A stretch of 64,000 nucleotides of DNA from Caulobacteraceae bacterium UBA3198 (GCA_002363865.1 DEWY01000005.1:62001-126000); one strand, 5' to 3'. Shown: positions 34,028 to 42,178, counted from the first letter of the stretch. A program made the numbers and translations. Notes: a model not told the origin generated them from the sequence alone.

Positions 34028-34233
34028 GCGCGGCCATGGGAGAGGCGCCTCGGGATGCGGGCAGCGTTGTGGCTCAGGCGCTGGGCCATCGCACGCCGGG
34101 CGACCGGGCGCAGTTTCTGAAGGAATTGCTGGCCCATACGGCCGCGGGCCTAGTGATCCTGGAGGGCGAGCGGGCGGCCAGTGAGGCGGTCTACCGGCTG
34201 GCTGACGCGGTGGTGTCGCGGGGGCGGCCATGA
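34024..34233 (+). CDS. Small unknown protein, second gene of repressor-controlled operon
   Basis: 69 residues, acidic-to-neutral helical protein (GDRAQFLKELLAHTAAGLVI, then ASEAVYRLADAVV). Overlaps both neighbours by four bases, which supports coupled translation and thus a real gene. No family recognised. Confidence 0.5.
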   Translation: MSAAMGEAPRDAGSVVAQALGHRTPGDRAQFLKELLAHTAAGLVILEGERAASEAVYRLADAVVSRGRP

Positions 34234-34808
34234 GGGGGACGGTGTTTGACCCCGCCGCCCGGACGCGGGCGCGGCTGCGGGCTCTGGAGACCCGCAGCCG
34301 TGACCGGGCCGAGGCCGCGGCGGTGGCCGAGGGCGTAGCCGAGACCATGGGCCTGTCAGAAGCGCGCGGCGCGGTCTTCGAGCGGCCGCCTAGCCCTGGA
34401 CGGCCCTATCGCCGGCAGACCGGGCTCGACTGGCTGGCGCGAAAGGGGCGGATCAGCCCGGCGCAGAAGTCGGCCGGGGAGCGCTATGGCGCCCTCTATC
34501 GCCGGACCGCGCGGGAAGGCGCCATCCGCTCGACCCTGGACGTGCGCCCCGGCGGCGGCGGCCCGGCCGGTCCGGGCGCGCGGGAAGAGGTGCTGCTGAT
34601 GGCCGCCGAGGGCTCGGCCCAGGCGGCGGCAAGGCTGGCGGCGCTGCGGGCCAGGCTCTGGGATCAGGCCGACCTGATCAGCGCCTGCGACCTGGTCTGT
34701 GGCCAGGAGCTCACCCCGCGCGAAGCCGTGGCCAGCGAGCGGGAGGTGGGCCGGATCGAGGCGCTGGTGGTTGTGGCGCTGGATGTGTTGGCAGGGGGAG
34801 GCGGGTGA
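34230..34808 (+). CDS. DUF6456-like protein, third gene of repressor-controlled operon
   Basis: 192 residues. N-terminal 60 residues are charged and helical. A central RQTGLDWLARKGRISPAQKS then AGERYGALYRR, and the C-terminal ADLISACDLVCGQELTPREA followed by GRIEALVVVALDVLA, resemble the layout of DUF6456-type domains found in alphaproteobacterial regulators, including GafA/GafY activators of gene transfer agents. The resemblance is by eye and weak. Possible transcription activator of phage-like genes; treat as hypothesis. Confidence 0.55.
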   Translation: MRGTVFDPAARTRARLRALETRSRDRAEAAAVAEGVAETMGLSEARGAVFERPPSPGRPYRRQTGLDWLARKGRISPAQKSAGERYGALYRRTAREGAIRSTLDVRPGGGGPAGPGAREEVLLMAAEGSAQAAARLAALRARLWDQADLISACDLVCGQELTPREAVASEREVGRIEALVVVALDVLAGGGG

Positions 34809-35057
34809 GAGGAGCCCTAGGGTGGAAGTACCAATCGGCTGAGGCGTCGACGGCTGATTCACTATCGGCCTTGCGGTGTTAGATGCCTTAAACCCCGAAA
34901 GCCCCGGGGCCCGAAAATGCGAAGATCTGGATATTTTCTAGATTTATCAGCTTGAGATCCGAAGGTGCTCGCCGTTATCCGCTGCTTGTGTGCTGCATGA
35001 TGGCTTGTACACAGCTCTATAACCCTCACGGTTCGCTTCGGCCCGACCATCGGGCGC
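34809..35057. other. Gene-free, comparatively AT-rich stretch
   Basis: Sits at the end of the repressor module. It holds the short palindrome GCCCCGGGGC near 34901 and a run of AT-rich sequence around 34921-34975 that departs from the surrounding base composition. No tRNA, direct repeat or integrase remnant was found. It may mark the edge of acquired DNA, or hold the promoter of the small ORF at 35058. Confidence 0.3.
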
Positions 35058-35171
35058 ATGAAAAAGCCTCAACTCCTCACACGCCTCCAGGCGTTCCTAC
35101 GTCATCCGCTCTTGGTTCGCATCGTGCCGTTCTTGGTGATGTGGTTGCTACACGGCTGTCCGTCATCGTGA
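35058..35171 (+). CDS. Possible 37-residue hydrophobic peptide
   Basis: ATG 35058 to TGA 35169-35171 encodes a basic N-terminus (MKKPQLLTRLQAFLRH) and one membrane-length hydrophobic helix (LLVRIVPFLVMWLLHG). This layout resembles type I toxin peptides or small membrane regulators. It overlaps the 3' end of the isochorismatase gene on the other strand by 70 bases, and no good ribosome-binding site is visible, so it may be chance. Confidence 0.25.
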   Translation: MKKPQLLTRLQAFLRHPLLVRIVPFLVMWLLHGCPSS

Positions 35172-35821
35172 AGAGCACCACCGGCGGCGATGAGTTCAAG
35201 GATCTCCGCGGTCGGGCGGACGTCTCCGAACGAGCGGTAGATGGTGTAGAGGGCGGCGTTGTGGGCGGCGTCGGTGACTGTGGCGGTGGCGTCGGCGGCG
35301 AAGATGACCCGGTAGCCGATTGTCGAGGCGTCACGGGCCGAGCTCTCGCAGCACACATTGGTCACCGTGCCGGTGATGATCACTGTCTCGATCCCGCGGG
35401 CCGCGAGGCGGTCATGCAGGTCGCAGCGCCCGGGGAAGAAGGCGCTGGCGGCGGATTTCTCGACGACGATCTCGCCCTCGATGAGGTTGAGCTCCGGACA
35501 GAGGCGGTCGCGCGGCGCGCCCTGGCCACCCGAGGCGCCGTAGGCCTTGGCGATGTGCTCCCCATAGAACTCGATGGCGCGCGGGGTGGGCGGCCCGGTG
35601 TCGGCTGGAAGGACCCAGGCGACCAGCCCGCCGGCCTCGCGTAAGGCTTCTGCCAGGCGGTTAATCGGCGCGATGGCGTCGCGGCAGTGGACATTGGCCT
35701 CGGCGAAAAAGGGCACCATGTCGATGACGACAAGGGCCGTGGTCTCTGGGTCGAGACGCTCATAGGCATGACGTCGTCCGCGGCGGGTCTCCTGGCGAAG
35801 GTACTCCCGCTCGGCGATCAT
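35102..35821 (-). CDS. Isochorismatase family cysteine hydrolase
   Basis: 239 residues from ATG 35821 (a TTG at 35836 would add five). Catalytic triad in place: Asp in ALVVIDMVPFFAE, Lys in VVEKSAASAFF, and Cys in GTVTNVCCESSARDA. Members hydrolyse amides or vinyl ethers such as nicotinamide or isochorismate; the substrate here is not evident. The last ~20 residues (GQPCSNHITKNGTMRTKSG) have no counterpart in the usual fold and lie in the AT-rich region, which suggests that the original end has been replaced. Confidence 0.88.
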   Translation of the reverse strand: MIAEREYLRQETRRGRRHAYERLDPETTALVVIDMVPFFAEANVHCRDAIAPINRLAEALREAGGLVAWVLPADTGPPTPRAIEFYGEHIAKAYGASGGQGAPRDRLCPELNLIEGEIVVEKSAASAFFPGRCDLHDRLAARGIETVIITGTVTNVCCESSARDASTIGYRVIFAADATATVTDAAHNAALYTIYRSFGDVRPTAEILELIAAGGALHDDGQPCSNHITKNGTMRTKSG

Positions 35822-35891
35822 CCAGTTGTGCGCCAACGCCTTGCCCCGCTAGACTGTTCATGAAATGTACCCGGCCTCTAGCAGATCGACC

Positions 35892-36653
35892 ATGACAGAT
35901 TATGCCTCGTACATGATCTGCACCGCCCCGCGCAGCGGGAGCACCCTGTTGTGTCGGCTGCTTGCGGAAACCGGTGTGGCGGGGCGGCCTGCCTCATATT
36001 TCCACGAACCTTCCCTGGCCGAATGGACGCGGCGGCTGGGGGTCGAGCCGGAGGCTGCGGCCTCGGAGCGCGAGGTCGTCGGGGCCTGCATCCAGGCGGC
36101 CCAGTCGCGGGGGTGCAGCGACAATGGGATCTTTGGGCTGCGCCTGCAGCGGCCGAGCTTCGCGTTCTTCTTTTCCCGCCTGGCCTTGGTTCATCCTGGC
36201 GCCTTGTCTGACAGGGACCGGTTTGAGGGCGTGTTCGGGCGCACCCTGTTCATCCACCTCTCCAGGACCGACAAGGTCGAGCAGGCGGTGTCCTGCCTGA
36301 AGGCCGAGCAGACCGGCCTGTGGCATGTGGCGGCCGACGGCTCGGACCTGGAACGGGTCGGGCCGCCGCGCGCGCCGGAATATGACGGCCAGAAGCTGCA
36401 AGCCTGGGTGGAGGCCATGACCGGCTATGACCGGGACTGGAATGCGTGGTTCGACGCTGAGGCGATCACGCCGGTCCGCATCGCCTATGATGAGCTTTCC
36501 GCCGATCCGAACGGAAGCGTGCGTCGCGTGCTGCGCGCGCTGGGACTCGATCCCTCGGCTGCCGACCGGGTCTCGCCCAGCATCCGGAAAATGGCGGACG
36601 ACACCAACCGGGACTGGGCGGCGCGGTTTCGGACCGAGGCGGGCGTCATCTAG
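35892..36653 (+). CDS. Stf0-type sulfotransferase
   Basis: 253 residues from ATG 35892; ATG 35865 is a less likely alternative. The PAPS 5'-phosphosulfate loop TAPRSGSTLLCRLL and the following YFHEPSLAEWTRR fit the Stf0 (trehalose 2-sulfotransferase) family. The 3'-phosphate region (LFIHLSRTDKVEQAVSCLKA) contains the expected Arg and Ser. Transfers sulfate from PAPS to a carbohydrate or lipid; acceptor unknown. Ends convergently in a four-base overlap with the YCII gene. Confidence 0.9.
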   Translation: MTDYASYMICTAPRSGSTLLCRLLAETGVAGRPASYFHEPSLAEWTRRLGVEPEAAASEREVVGACIQAAQSRGCSDNGIFGLRLQRPSFAFFFSRLALVHPGALSDRDRFEGVFGRTLFIHLSRTDKVEQAVSCLKAEQTGLWHVAADGSDLERVGPPRAPEYDGQKLQAWVEAMTGYDRDWNAWFDAEAITPVRIAYDELSADPNGSVRRVLRALGLDPSAADRVSPSIRKMADDTNRDWAARFRTEAGVI

Positions 36654-36994
36654 CTCGCCGGATCGTACATGAACTCTCGCAGTTCCTGGGCGCATCGACA
36701 GGCGACCGCGATCTTCCGGGCCCATTCAAGCGCATCTTCGCGCGTGGGCAACTCCAGGACGGTGAAGCCGCCCTTGATCTGGCTGCCGGGATAGATATCG
36801 GAGGACACGGTCCCGTCCCCGTCCCCGTCGACCAGGACCGGTTGGACCTGCTCATTGATCCCGCCGCCAAACACATAGACCCCGGCGAGCTTGGCCTGCT
36901 CGATCACCGCCCGAGCATCGGCCGCGACGATGGGATATTCGGCCTCCGTGAGGCTCATGGCTTCGCTGGGGAAGGAGATGAGATACTTGGTCAT
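36650..36994 (-). CDS. YCII-related (DGPF) domain protein
   Basis: 114 residues from ATG 36994. MTKYLISFPSEAM start, then AGVYVFGGGINEQVQPVLVD, SQIKGGFTVLELPTREDALEWARKIA and a final CRCAQELREF follow the DGPF/YCII pattern of a small alpha-beta dimer. Often encoded beside ECF sigma factors; none is visible here. Function unknown. Confidence 0.85.
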   Translation of the reverse strand: MTKYLISFPSEAMSLTEAEYPIVAADARAVIEQAKLAGVYVFGGGINEQVQPVLVDGDGDGTVSSDIYPGSQIKGGFTVLELPTREDALEWARKIAVACRCAQELREFMYDPAS

Positions 36995-37073
36995 GCCCCG
37001 ATGATGTACGACGGGCTCGGGCGCGTGAAGAGGCTCGCCCATAGAGGCAGATCCTTCGACGAGGAAGAGAACA

Positions 37074-37517
37074 ATGACCAGAGAAGGCGGCTGCCGGTGT
37101 GGCCAGGTGCGGTTTCGGGTCTCTGAGGCGCCCAAGGTGACCATGGCCTGTCATTGCCGGGGGTGTCAGCAGATGACCGGCAGCGCGTTCTCGCTGAGCG
37201 CGCTTTTTGCGGCCGGCGACTTTGAGGTGACGGCTGGGGAGCCGGTGATTGGGGGGCTGCATGGGCCGACGCGGCACTTCTTCTGCCCCCACTGCATGAG
37301 CTGGATGTTCACGCGACCCGAGGGCGCCGACCTGTTCGTCAATGTGCGCGCGACGCTGTTCGATGATCCGTCGGGGCTGGAGCCGTTCATGGAGACCATG
37401 ACGGCCGAAAAACTGCCCTGGGTGAGCACGCCGGCGGTGGAAGGGTTCGAGGGCTTCCCGCAGCCCGCAGACTTCGGGCGGCTGATGAGCGCCTATGCGG
37501 CGCGGCCGGCCAGCTGA
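37074..37517 (+). CDS. GFA family zinc protein
   Basis: 147 residues. Zinc-binding cysteines in GGCRCGQVRF, CHCRGCQQMTGSAFS and FCPHCMSWMF define the GFA (Gfa-like, CENP-V) fold. Early assignment to glutathione-dependent formaldehyde activation is not general for the family. It overlaps nothing and is divergent from the YCII gene. Confidence 0.9.
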   Translation: MTREGGCRCGQVRFRVSEAPKVTMACHCRGCQQMTGSAFSLSALFAAGDFEVTAGEPVIGGLHGPTRHFFCPHCMSWMFTRPEGADLFVNVRATLFDDPSGLEPFMETMTAEKLPWVSTPAVEGFEGFPQPADFGRLMSAYAARPAS

Positions 37518-37565
37518 GGCCGGGAGGCGGAGCGTAGGGTCGCCCCGCCTCTCGTTGTTTGCGAT

Positions 37566-37964
37566 CTAGGCGTTCTGGATCGCCGTGGCGATCTGGTCGG
37601 TGGTGTGGCCGGTGAGGTCCTTGGCGATCTCGCCCACCAGGCGGGCCTCGGTCTCCTTGTGCCAACCCTTGCGGAGCTGACCGAGCGTCTTGGGCGCGGC
37701 GATGACAAGCAGGGCCTCGGCCTTGTGGGTGAGGACCATGTGGTTCAGCGCATCGGCCACGCCCATGGCGAAGCCGTCCTCGGCCTGGGTGTCGTCATCA
37801 GGATTGGCGCCGCCGGAATAGCGGCCCGGCGCGCCGGAGACCCGCTCGGGGATGTCGGGGGTCGCCTTGGCTTTCAGGTCGACGTCCTGGGCCCCGACGT
37901 TTTCGAAGAGGGCCAGCTTCTCGCCGTCGACGACGGCCACGAGGGCGCCTTTGGTCAGTTTCAT
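37566..37964 (-). CDS. Host attachment protein family (PF10116-type)
   Basis: 132 residues from ATG 37964. GALVAVVDGEKLALFENVG start, an acidic central loop with EDGFAMGVADALNHMV, then LLVIAAPKTLGQLRKGWHK and the terminal KDLTGHTTDQIATAI fit the family named after an Agrobacterium protein needed for attachment to plant cells. The fold is a release-factor-like domain and the real role is unclear. Confidence 0.9.
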   Translation of the reverse strand: MKLTKGALVAVVDGEKLALFENVGAQDVDLKAKATPDIPERVSGAPGRYSGGANPDDDTQAEDGFAMGVADALNHMVLTHKAEALLVIAAPKTLGQLRKGWHKETEARLVGEIAKDLTGHTTDQIATAIQNA

Positions 37965-38072
37965 CGGGAGGCTCCGTAAGTTGCGGGACAGCCTCAACGT
38001 GCCGCGCGCGGGGCGGTTGCGCCGGCAGGCTCCCCGCCGCCACGCCCGAAGGCGTCGCGGCGGGGATAATCC

Positions 38073-40328
38073 TCAGTGGGCGCCGGCCAGGCGCTTCTCC
38101 CGGGGGAGGTCGAAGCGGTCGGCGTTCATCACCTTGGTCCAGGCGTTGATGAAGTCGGTCACGAACTTCTTGCCGGCGTCGGCCGAGGCGTAGACCTCCG
38201 ACAAAGCGCGCAGCTGGGAGTTGGAGCCGAACACCAGGTCGGTGCGGGTGGCGGTCCACTTCTGCTGGTCGGTCTTGCGGCAGGTCCCGATGAAGAGGTC
38301 ATCGGCGCTGTCGTCCACCTGCTTCCACGCCGTGCCCATGTCGAGCAGGTTGACGAAGAAGTCGTTGGTCAGCTGGCCGGGGCGGTCGGTGAAGACCCCG
38401 TCCTTGGACCCGCCGTGGTTGGCCCCCAGGACCCGCAGCCCGCCGACCAGGACGGCCATTTCCGGGGCCGTCAGGGTGAGCAGCTGGGCCCGGTCGATGA
38501 GCAGCTCTTCGGTGGGGACGCTGAACTTGACCTGCAGATAGTTGCGGAAGCCGTCGGCCTTGGGCTCGAGCACCTCGAAGCTCTCGGCGTCGGTCTGCTC
38601 GGCCGAGGCGTCGGTGCGGCCCGGCGTGAAGGGGACCGTGACGTCATGACCGGCGGCCTTGGCGGCCTTTTCCACGGCGGCCACCCCGCCCAGGACGATC
38701 AGGTCGGCGAGCGAGATCTTCTTCCCGCCTGAGGCGCCGGCGTCGAAGGCGGCCTTGATCCCTTCCAGCACCTTGAGCACCCGGGCCAGCTGATCGGGCT
38801 GGTTGACCTCCCAGTCCTTCTGCGGCGCCAGACGGATGCGGGCGCCATTAGCGCCGCCCCGGTGGTCGGAGCCGCGATAGGTGGAGGCCGACGCCCAGGC
38901 GGTCTGGACGAGCTCGGCCACGGTCAGGCCGGAGTCGAGCAGCTTGCCCTTCAGCGCCGCGATGTCGGCCGCATCCACCAGGGGATGGTCCACCGGCGGG
39001 ATCGGGTCCTGCCAGATCAGGTCCTCCTTGGGCACTTCAGGGCCGTAGTAGCGGGCCTTGGGGCCCATGTCCCGGTGGCAGAGCTTGAACCAGGCCCGGG
39101 CGAAGGCATCGGCGAACTGGTCGGGATTGGACCGGAAGCGCTCGGAGATCTCCCGGTACTTGGGGTCCATCTTCATGGCCATGTCGGCCGTGGTCATCAT
39201 GGTCGGCAGGCGCTTGGAGGGATCGTGCGCGCCTGGCGCCATGTCTTCCGGCTTCTGGTTGACCGGCTGCCACTGCTGGGCCCCGGCCGGGCTGCGGACC
39301 AGCTCGTATTCGTAGTCCAGCAGCATGTGGAAGTAGTTCATGGTCCACTGGATGGGGGTGGGGGTCCAGGCCCCTTCCAGGCCGCTGGTGATGGTGTGAT
39401 CGCCCATGCCGCTTTCGTGGCTGGAGGTCCAACCCAGGCCCTGCTGGGCGATGTCAGACCCTTCGGGCTCGGCCCCGACCTTGGAGGCGTCGCCGGCCCC
39501 ATGGCACTTGCCGAAGGTGTGCCCGCCGGCGGTGAGCGCGACGGTCTCCTCGTCGTTCATGCCCATGCGGGCGAAGGTCTCGCGGATGTCGCGGCCCGAC
39601 TGGATCGGGTCGGGGTTGCCGCCGGGACCTTCGGGATTGACGTAGATGAGACCCATCTGGATGGCGGCCAGGGGGTTCTCCAGCGCCATCTCCTTGTCCG
39701 GCTGGATGCGGGTTTCCGCGCCCTGGCCGACCCACTGTTCCTCCGAGCCCCAATAGATGTCCTTCTCAGGCTCCCAGACGTCCTTGCGACCGCCGCCGAA
39801 GCCGAAGACCGGGCCGCCCATGGACTCGATGGCCACATTGCCGGCCAGGATCATCAGGTCGGCCCAGGACAGGGCCTGGCCATACTTCTGCTTGATGGGC
39901 CACAGCAGGCGCCGGGCCTTGTCCAGATTGGCGTTGTCGGGCCAGGAGTTGAGGGGGGCGAAGCGCTGCGAGCCCGAGGAGGCGCCGCCGCGGCCATCGC
40001 CCGTGCGGTAGGTGCCGGCGCTGTGCCAGGCCATGCGGATGAAGAAGGGGCCGTAGTGGCCATAGTCGGCCGGCCACCAGGGCTGGCTGTCGGTCATCAG
40101 GGCGGTGAGGTCGCGCTTCAGCGCTGCGTAGTCCAGCCCCTGAAAGGCCTTGGGATAGTCGAAGTCCTCGCCCATCGGATCGCCGTGGGCGCCATGCTGA
40201 TGCAGGATGTCGAGCGACAACTGGTTGGGCCACCAGTCGCGGTTGGTGCGGCCGAGCAGAGACCGCAGGGCGCCCGGCTGCTTGATCGGGCAGCCCAGGG
40301 GATCGCCAGTTCCAGAAGCGTCGTCCAT
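38073..40328 (-). CDS. katG: Catalase-peroxidase KatG
   Basis: 751 residues, full length with both peroxidase-like domains. Arg98, Trp101 and His102 (RMAWHSAGTYR) form the distal heme pocket, His270 (TAGGHTFGKCHGAG) is the proximal ligand, and Trp101, Tyr229 and Met255 can form the cross-linked adduct needed for catalase activity. Degrades hydrogen peroxide. No OxyR gene adjoins it. The C-terminal domain (from about residue 430) lacks heme ligands, as usual. Confidence 0.98.
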   Translation of the reverse strand: MDDASGTGDPLGCPIKQPGALRSLLGRTNRDWWPNQLSLDILHQHGAHGDPMGEDFDYPKAFQGLDYAALKRDLTALMTDSQPWWPADYGHYGPFFIRMAWHSAGTYRTGDGRGGASSGSQRFAPLNSWPDNANLDKARRLLWPIKQKYGQALSWADLMILAGNVAIESMGGPVFGFGGGRKDVWEPEKDIYWGSEEQWVGQGAETRIQPDKEMALENPLAAIQMGLIYVNPEGPGGNPDPIQSGRDIRETFARMGMNDEETVALTAGGHTFGKCHGAGDASKVGAEPEGSDIAQQGLGWTSSHESGMGDHTITSGLEGAWTPTPIQWTMNYFHMLLDYEYELVRSPAGAQQWQPVNQKPEDMAPGAHDPSKRLPTMMTTADMAMKMDPKYREISERFRSNPDQFADAFARAWFKLCHRDMGPKARYYGPEVPKEDLIWQDPIPPVDHPLVDAADIAALKGKLLDSGLTVAELVQTAWASASTYRGSDHRGGANGARIRLAPQKDWEVNQPDQLARVLKVLEGIKAAFDAGASGGKKISLADLIVLGGVAAVEKAAKAAGHDVTVPFTPGRTDASAEQTDAESFEVLEPKADGFRNYLQVKFSVPTEELLIDRAQLLTLTAPEMAVLVGGLRVLGANHGGSKDGVFTDRPGQLTNDFFVNLLDMGTAWKQVDDSADDLFIGTCRKTDQQKWTATRTDLVFGSNSQLRALSEVYASADAGKKFVTDFINAWTKVMNADRFDLPREKRLAGAH

Positions 40329-40506
40329 CGTCGTCCTCCCTCAGATGTGAGTGTTTGGAGGACTGTAGGCAGAGGTTGCGAGCCCTGGATAATGGATAAA
40401 AGTGATCGCCTGGAACGGGAAACTCTATGATGGACCGTTGCGGGACGCGGCCATTGACAGAAACGCTCAGCCGTCACCACATGGACGCGAACGTTGGGAA
40501 CCTTTC

Positions 40507-40734
40507 GTGACCGCCACCTACTTTGTGAAAGCCCACTGGGATGCCGAGGCGTCGGTCTGGGTGTCGCAGAGCGATATTCCAGGCTTGGTGATCGAGGCTG
40601 AGACCCTGGCCGAGTTCGAGGACCTGATGATGTCCCTCGCCCCGGAAATGCTGGCCGCCAATACCGGGCTTCACAACACCTCTGTCAGCATCCAGTTCGA
40701 TGTGTCATCCCGGCGAGACCTCGCCGTCGCCTAG
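40507..40734 (+). CDS. DUF1902 (HicB-like antitoxin) protein
   Basis: 75 residues from GTG 40507; the frame is open upstream to 40402, but the conserved domain starts at ATYFVKAHWDAEASVWV. Then SDIPGLVIEAETLAEFEDLM and LAPEMLAANTGL complete the DUF1902 pattern. These proteins normally precede a HicA-type toxin gene on the same strand. Here a hicA-like gene lies head-on, ending in the same CTAG tetramer. Confidence 0.75.
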   Translation: MTATYFVKAHWDAEASVWVSQSDIPGLVIEAETLAEFEDLMMSLAPEMLAANTGLHNTSVSIQFDVSSRRDLAVA

Positions 40735-40921
40735 AATCGTTTGCCGATCCCGAGTTGCTTTAGAACCTCATTGGCGGTGTGCCGACTCTTGGAACGGGGC
40801 ACCACGACCGTGCGGCCGTTGATGGGGCTGCGCCATTTCTCATGGCTGCCCTTACCGCCGGGACCTGCTCGCAGCCGTGGGTCAGCATGATCCTGAGGAG
40901 TTCGGCGTAGTAGGTCGGCAC
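40731..40921 (-). pseudogene. Inverted, frameshifted hicA-like toxin gene
   Basis: From GTG 40921, with GGAGGGG six bases before it, the frame reads PTYYAELLRIMLTHGCEQVP. The family's next residues continue in another frame as GGKGSHEKWRSPING, then VVVPRSKSRHTANEVLKQLG and a stop at 40731-40733. Together these match the HicA toxin that pairs with DUF1902 proteins. One missing base in the GGTCCCGGCGG region near 40860 breaks it. The gene is convergent with, not downstream of, its presumed antitoxin. A sequencing error at this spot would restore it. Confidence 0.65.
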
Positions 40922-41116
40922 GTGAGCCCCTCCAGAACGGCTCGCAGTTTGGCGCCGAAACCCGACAGGACGAAACACGGCACTACGTTCCCATTTTGTT
41001 CTTGCGCCGCCGCGGGAATCTGGTAGGTTTTGGGTTCATCTGGGCCTGGGCGGCCGCTGGCGGCGGCAGGTGCTGACCTGGCGACCGGGCCAGGGCTACG
41101 GGCGGGGGCTACGCCT

Positions 41117-41494
41117 ATGACGATCAGAGCTCTTGTGACGGCGGTGGCGGCTGGCGCGCTGGCGGCCTCAGCCCTGTCCCTCTATGTGGCCGGGCGGCGG
41201 GACGGCGGCCAGATCCGCGAGGCTGAGATCGCCGCCCTGACCCGCGAGCGCGATGTGGCCCGGCGGGAGGCCGAGGGGGAGCGAGCCTCAGCCTCCCGTG
41301 TGGCGGCGGCCCTGGCGCGCGGCGCCCAGGGCCAGGCGGTGGTGAGCGCCTTTATTCCCCAGGCCCTGAATACGGAGGATGGCCATGAGACCCTGGCTGC
41401 TGAGCGCGCTGCTCGGCTTCACGATGCTGACCGTCGGCTGTGCCAAGCCGCCCCCGACCTCATCGGCTGCGCCACGGCTGGCCCTGGCGGCTGA
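41117..41494 (+). CDS. Rz-like inner-membrane spanin subunit
   Basis: 125 residues from ATG 41117. One N-terminal membrane helix (LVTAVAAGALAASALSLYVA) is followed by a charged coiled-coil periplasmic part (REAEIAALTRERDVARREAE). A lipoprotein gene begins inside it in another frame. This is the Rz/Rz1 arrangement of phage spanins, which disrupt the outer membrane in lysis. The ATG overlaps the TGA of an open frame upstream whose last 30 residues look coding (LGGRWRRQVLTWRPGQGYG), possibly the tail of a lost phage gene. Confidence 0.6.
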   Translation: MTIRALVTAVAAGALAASALSLYVAGRRDGGQIREAEIAALTRERDVARREAEGERASASRVAAALARGAQGQAVVSAFIPQALNTEDGHETLAAERAARLHDADRRLCQAAPDLIGCATAGPGG

Positions 41495-41672
41495 GGCGAA
41501 GACGCCGTGCGCCCTGCACATCCTGCCTGAGCAGCCGACGCTGGCGGATCTTGAGATCGGCTATGTGACCCGAGGCGCGCAGATTGTGGCCTGCGACGCG
41601 GCCCGGCGCCTGGCGGTTGAGACCTACGCGGCGCAGCAGGCTCTGACTTTGGCGGATCAGGCCGCCCGTTGA
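41385..41672 (+). CDS. Rz1-like outer-membrane lipoprotein spanin subunit, overlapping Rz
   Basis: 95 residues from ATG 41385, preceded by GGAGG at the right distance. Signal peptide with lipobox LTVGC (Cys at about residue 19), then a Pro/Ala-rich stretch and a short helix (GAQIVACDAARRLAVETYAA). It starts 110 bases before the end of the Rz-like gene in a different frame, as in embedded or overlapping spanin pairs. Confidence 0.6.
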   Translation: MRPWLLSALLGFTMLTVGCAKPPPTSSAAPRLALAAEAKTPCALHILPEQPTLADLEIGYVTRGAQIVACDAARRLAVETYAAQQALTLADQAAR

Positions 41673-41678
41673 GCTGGC

Positions 41679-41894
41679 CTAGTGGAGGACGCCGCCCACC
41701 GGCCCGAGGGAGTCATAGGCCTCGATACAGGCGATGATGTCGTCCCAGGCGGCCAGGCCGTCCACATCGCCGAGGGCAGCGAACTCGGCGGCCCGCAACA
41801 TGGCGATGACCTGCGCGTCAGGACCGTACTGGCGGATCAGGGCCAGTGCCGCATTGCGCGTATCGATAGGGAAGTTGTCCGGATTGTCGATCAT
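41679..41894 (-). CDS. Small conserved protein of unknown function
   Basis: 71 residues from ATG 41894, with GGAGGACCG immediately before. NFPIDTRNAALALIRQYGPD, then AQVIAMLRAAEFAALGDVDG and AAWDDIIACIEAYD suggest a compact helical domain seen in small alphaproteobacterial proteins. No function known. Convergent with the spanin genes. Confidence 0.65.
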   Translation of the reverse strand: MIDNPDNFPIDTRNAALALIRQYGPDAQVIAMLRAAEFAALGDVDGLAAWDDIIACIEAYDSLGPVGGVLH

Positions 41895-41998
41895 CGGTCC
41901 TCCACGGTCCCTGAACATACGGGCGTTGCGGCGTGAAGGATGGAAATCTCGGCCCAAAAATGAGGTCGGCCCCAAACCCGTTCAGGGCTTGGGGCCGA

Positions 41999-42073
<75 letters not shown>

Positions 42074-42178
42074 GAAAGACGAGGCGCGGGCTATAGCCAA
42101 CCATGCGGCCGCCGTGAAGCCCCCAATTCCGGATTTCTCAGGCTTGACCCCGCCGGGGTCCGGCCGCAACCAGGATCC

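Noticed and set aside
38862..40430. 522-residue ORF on the plus strand
   Set aside because: Antisense to katG, Gly/Val/His-rich without motifs.
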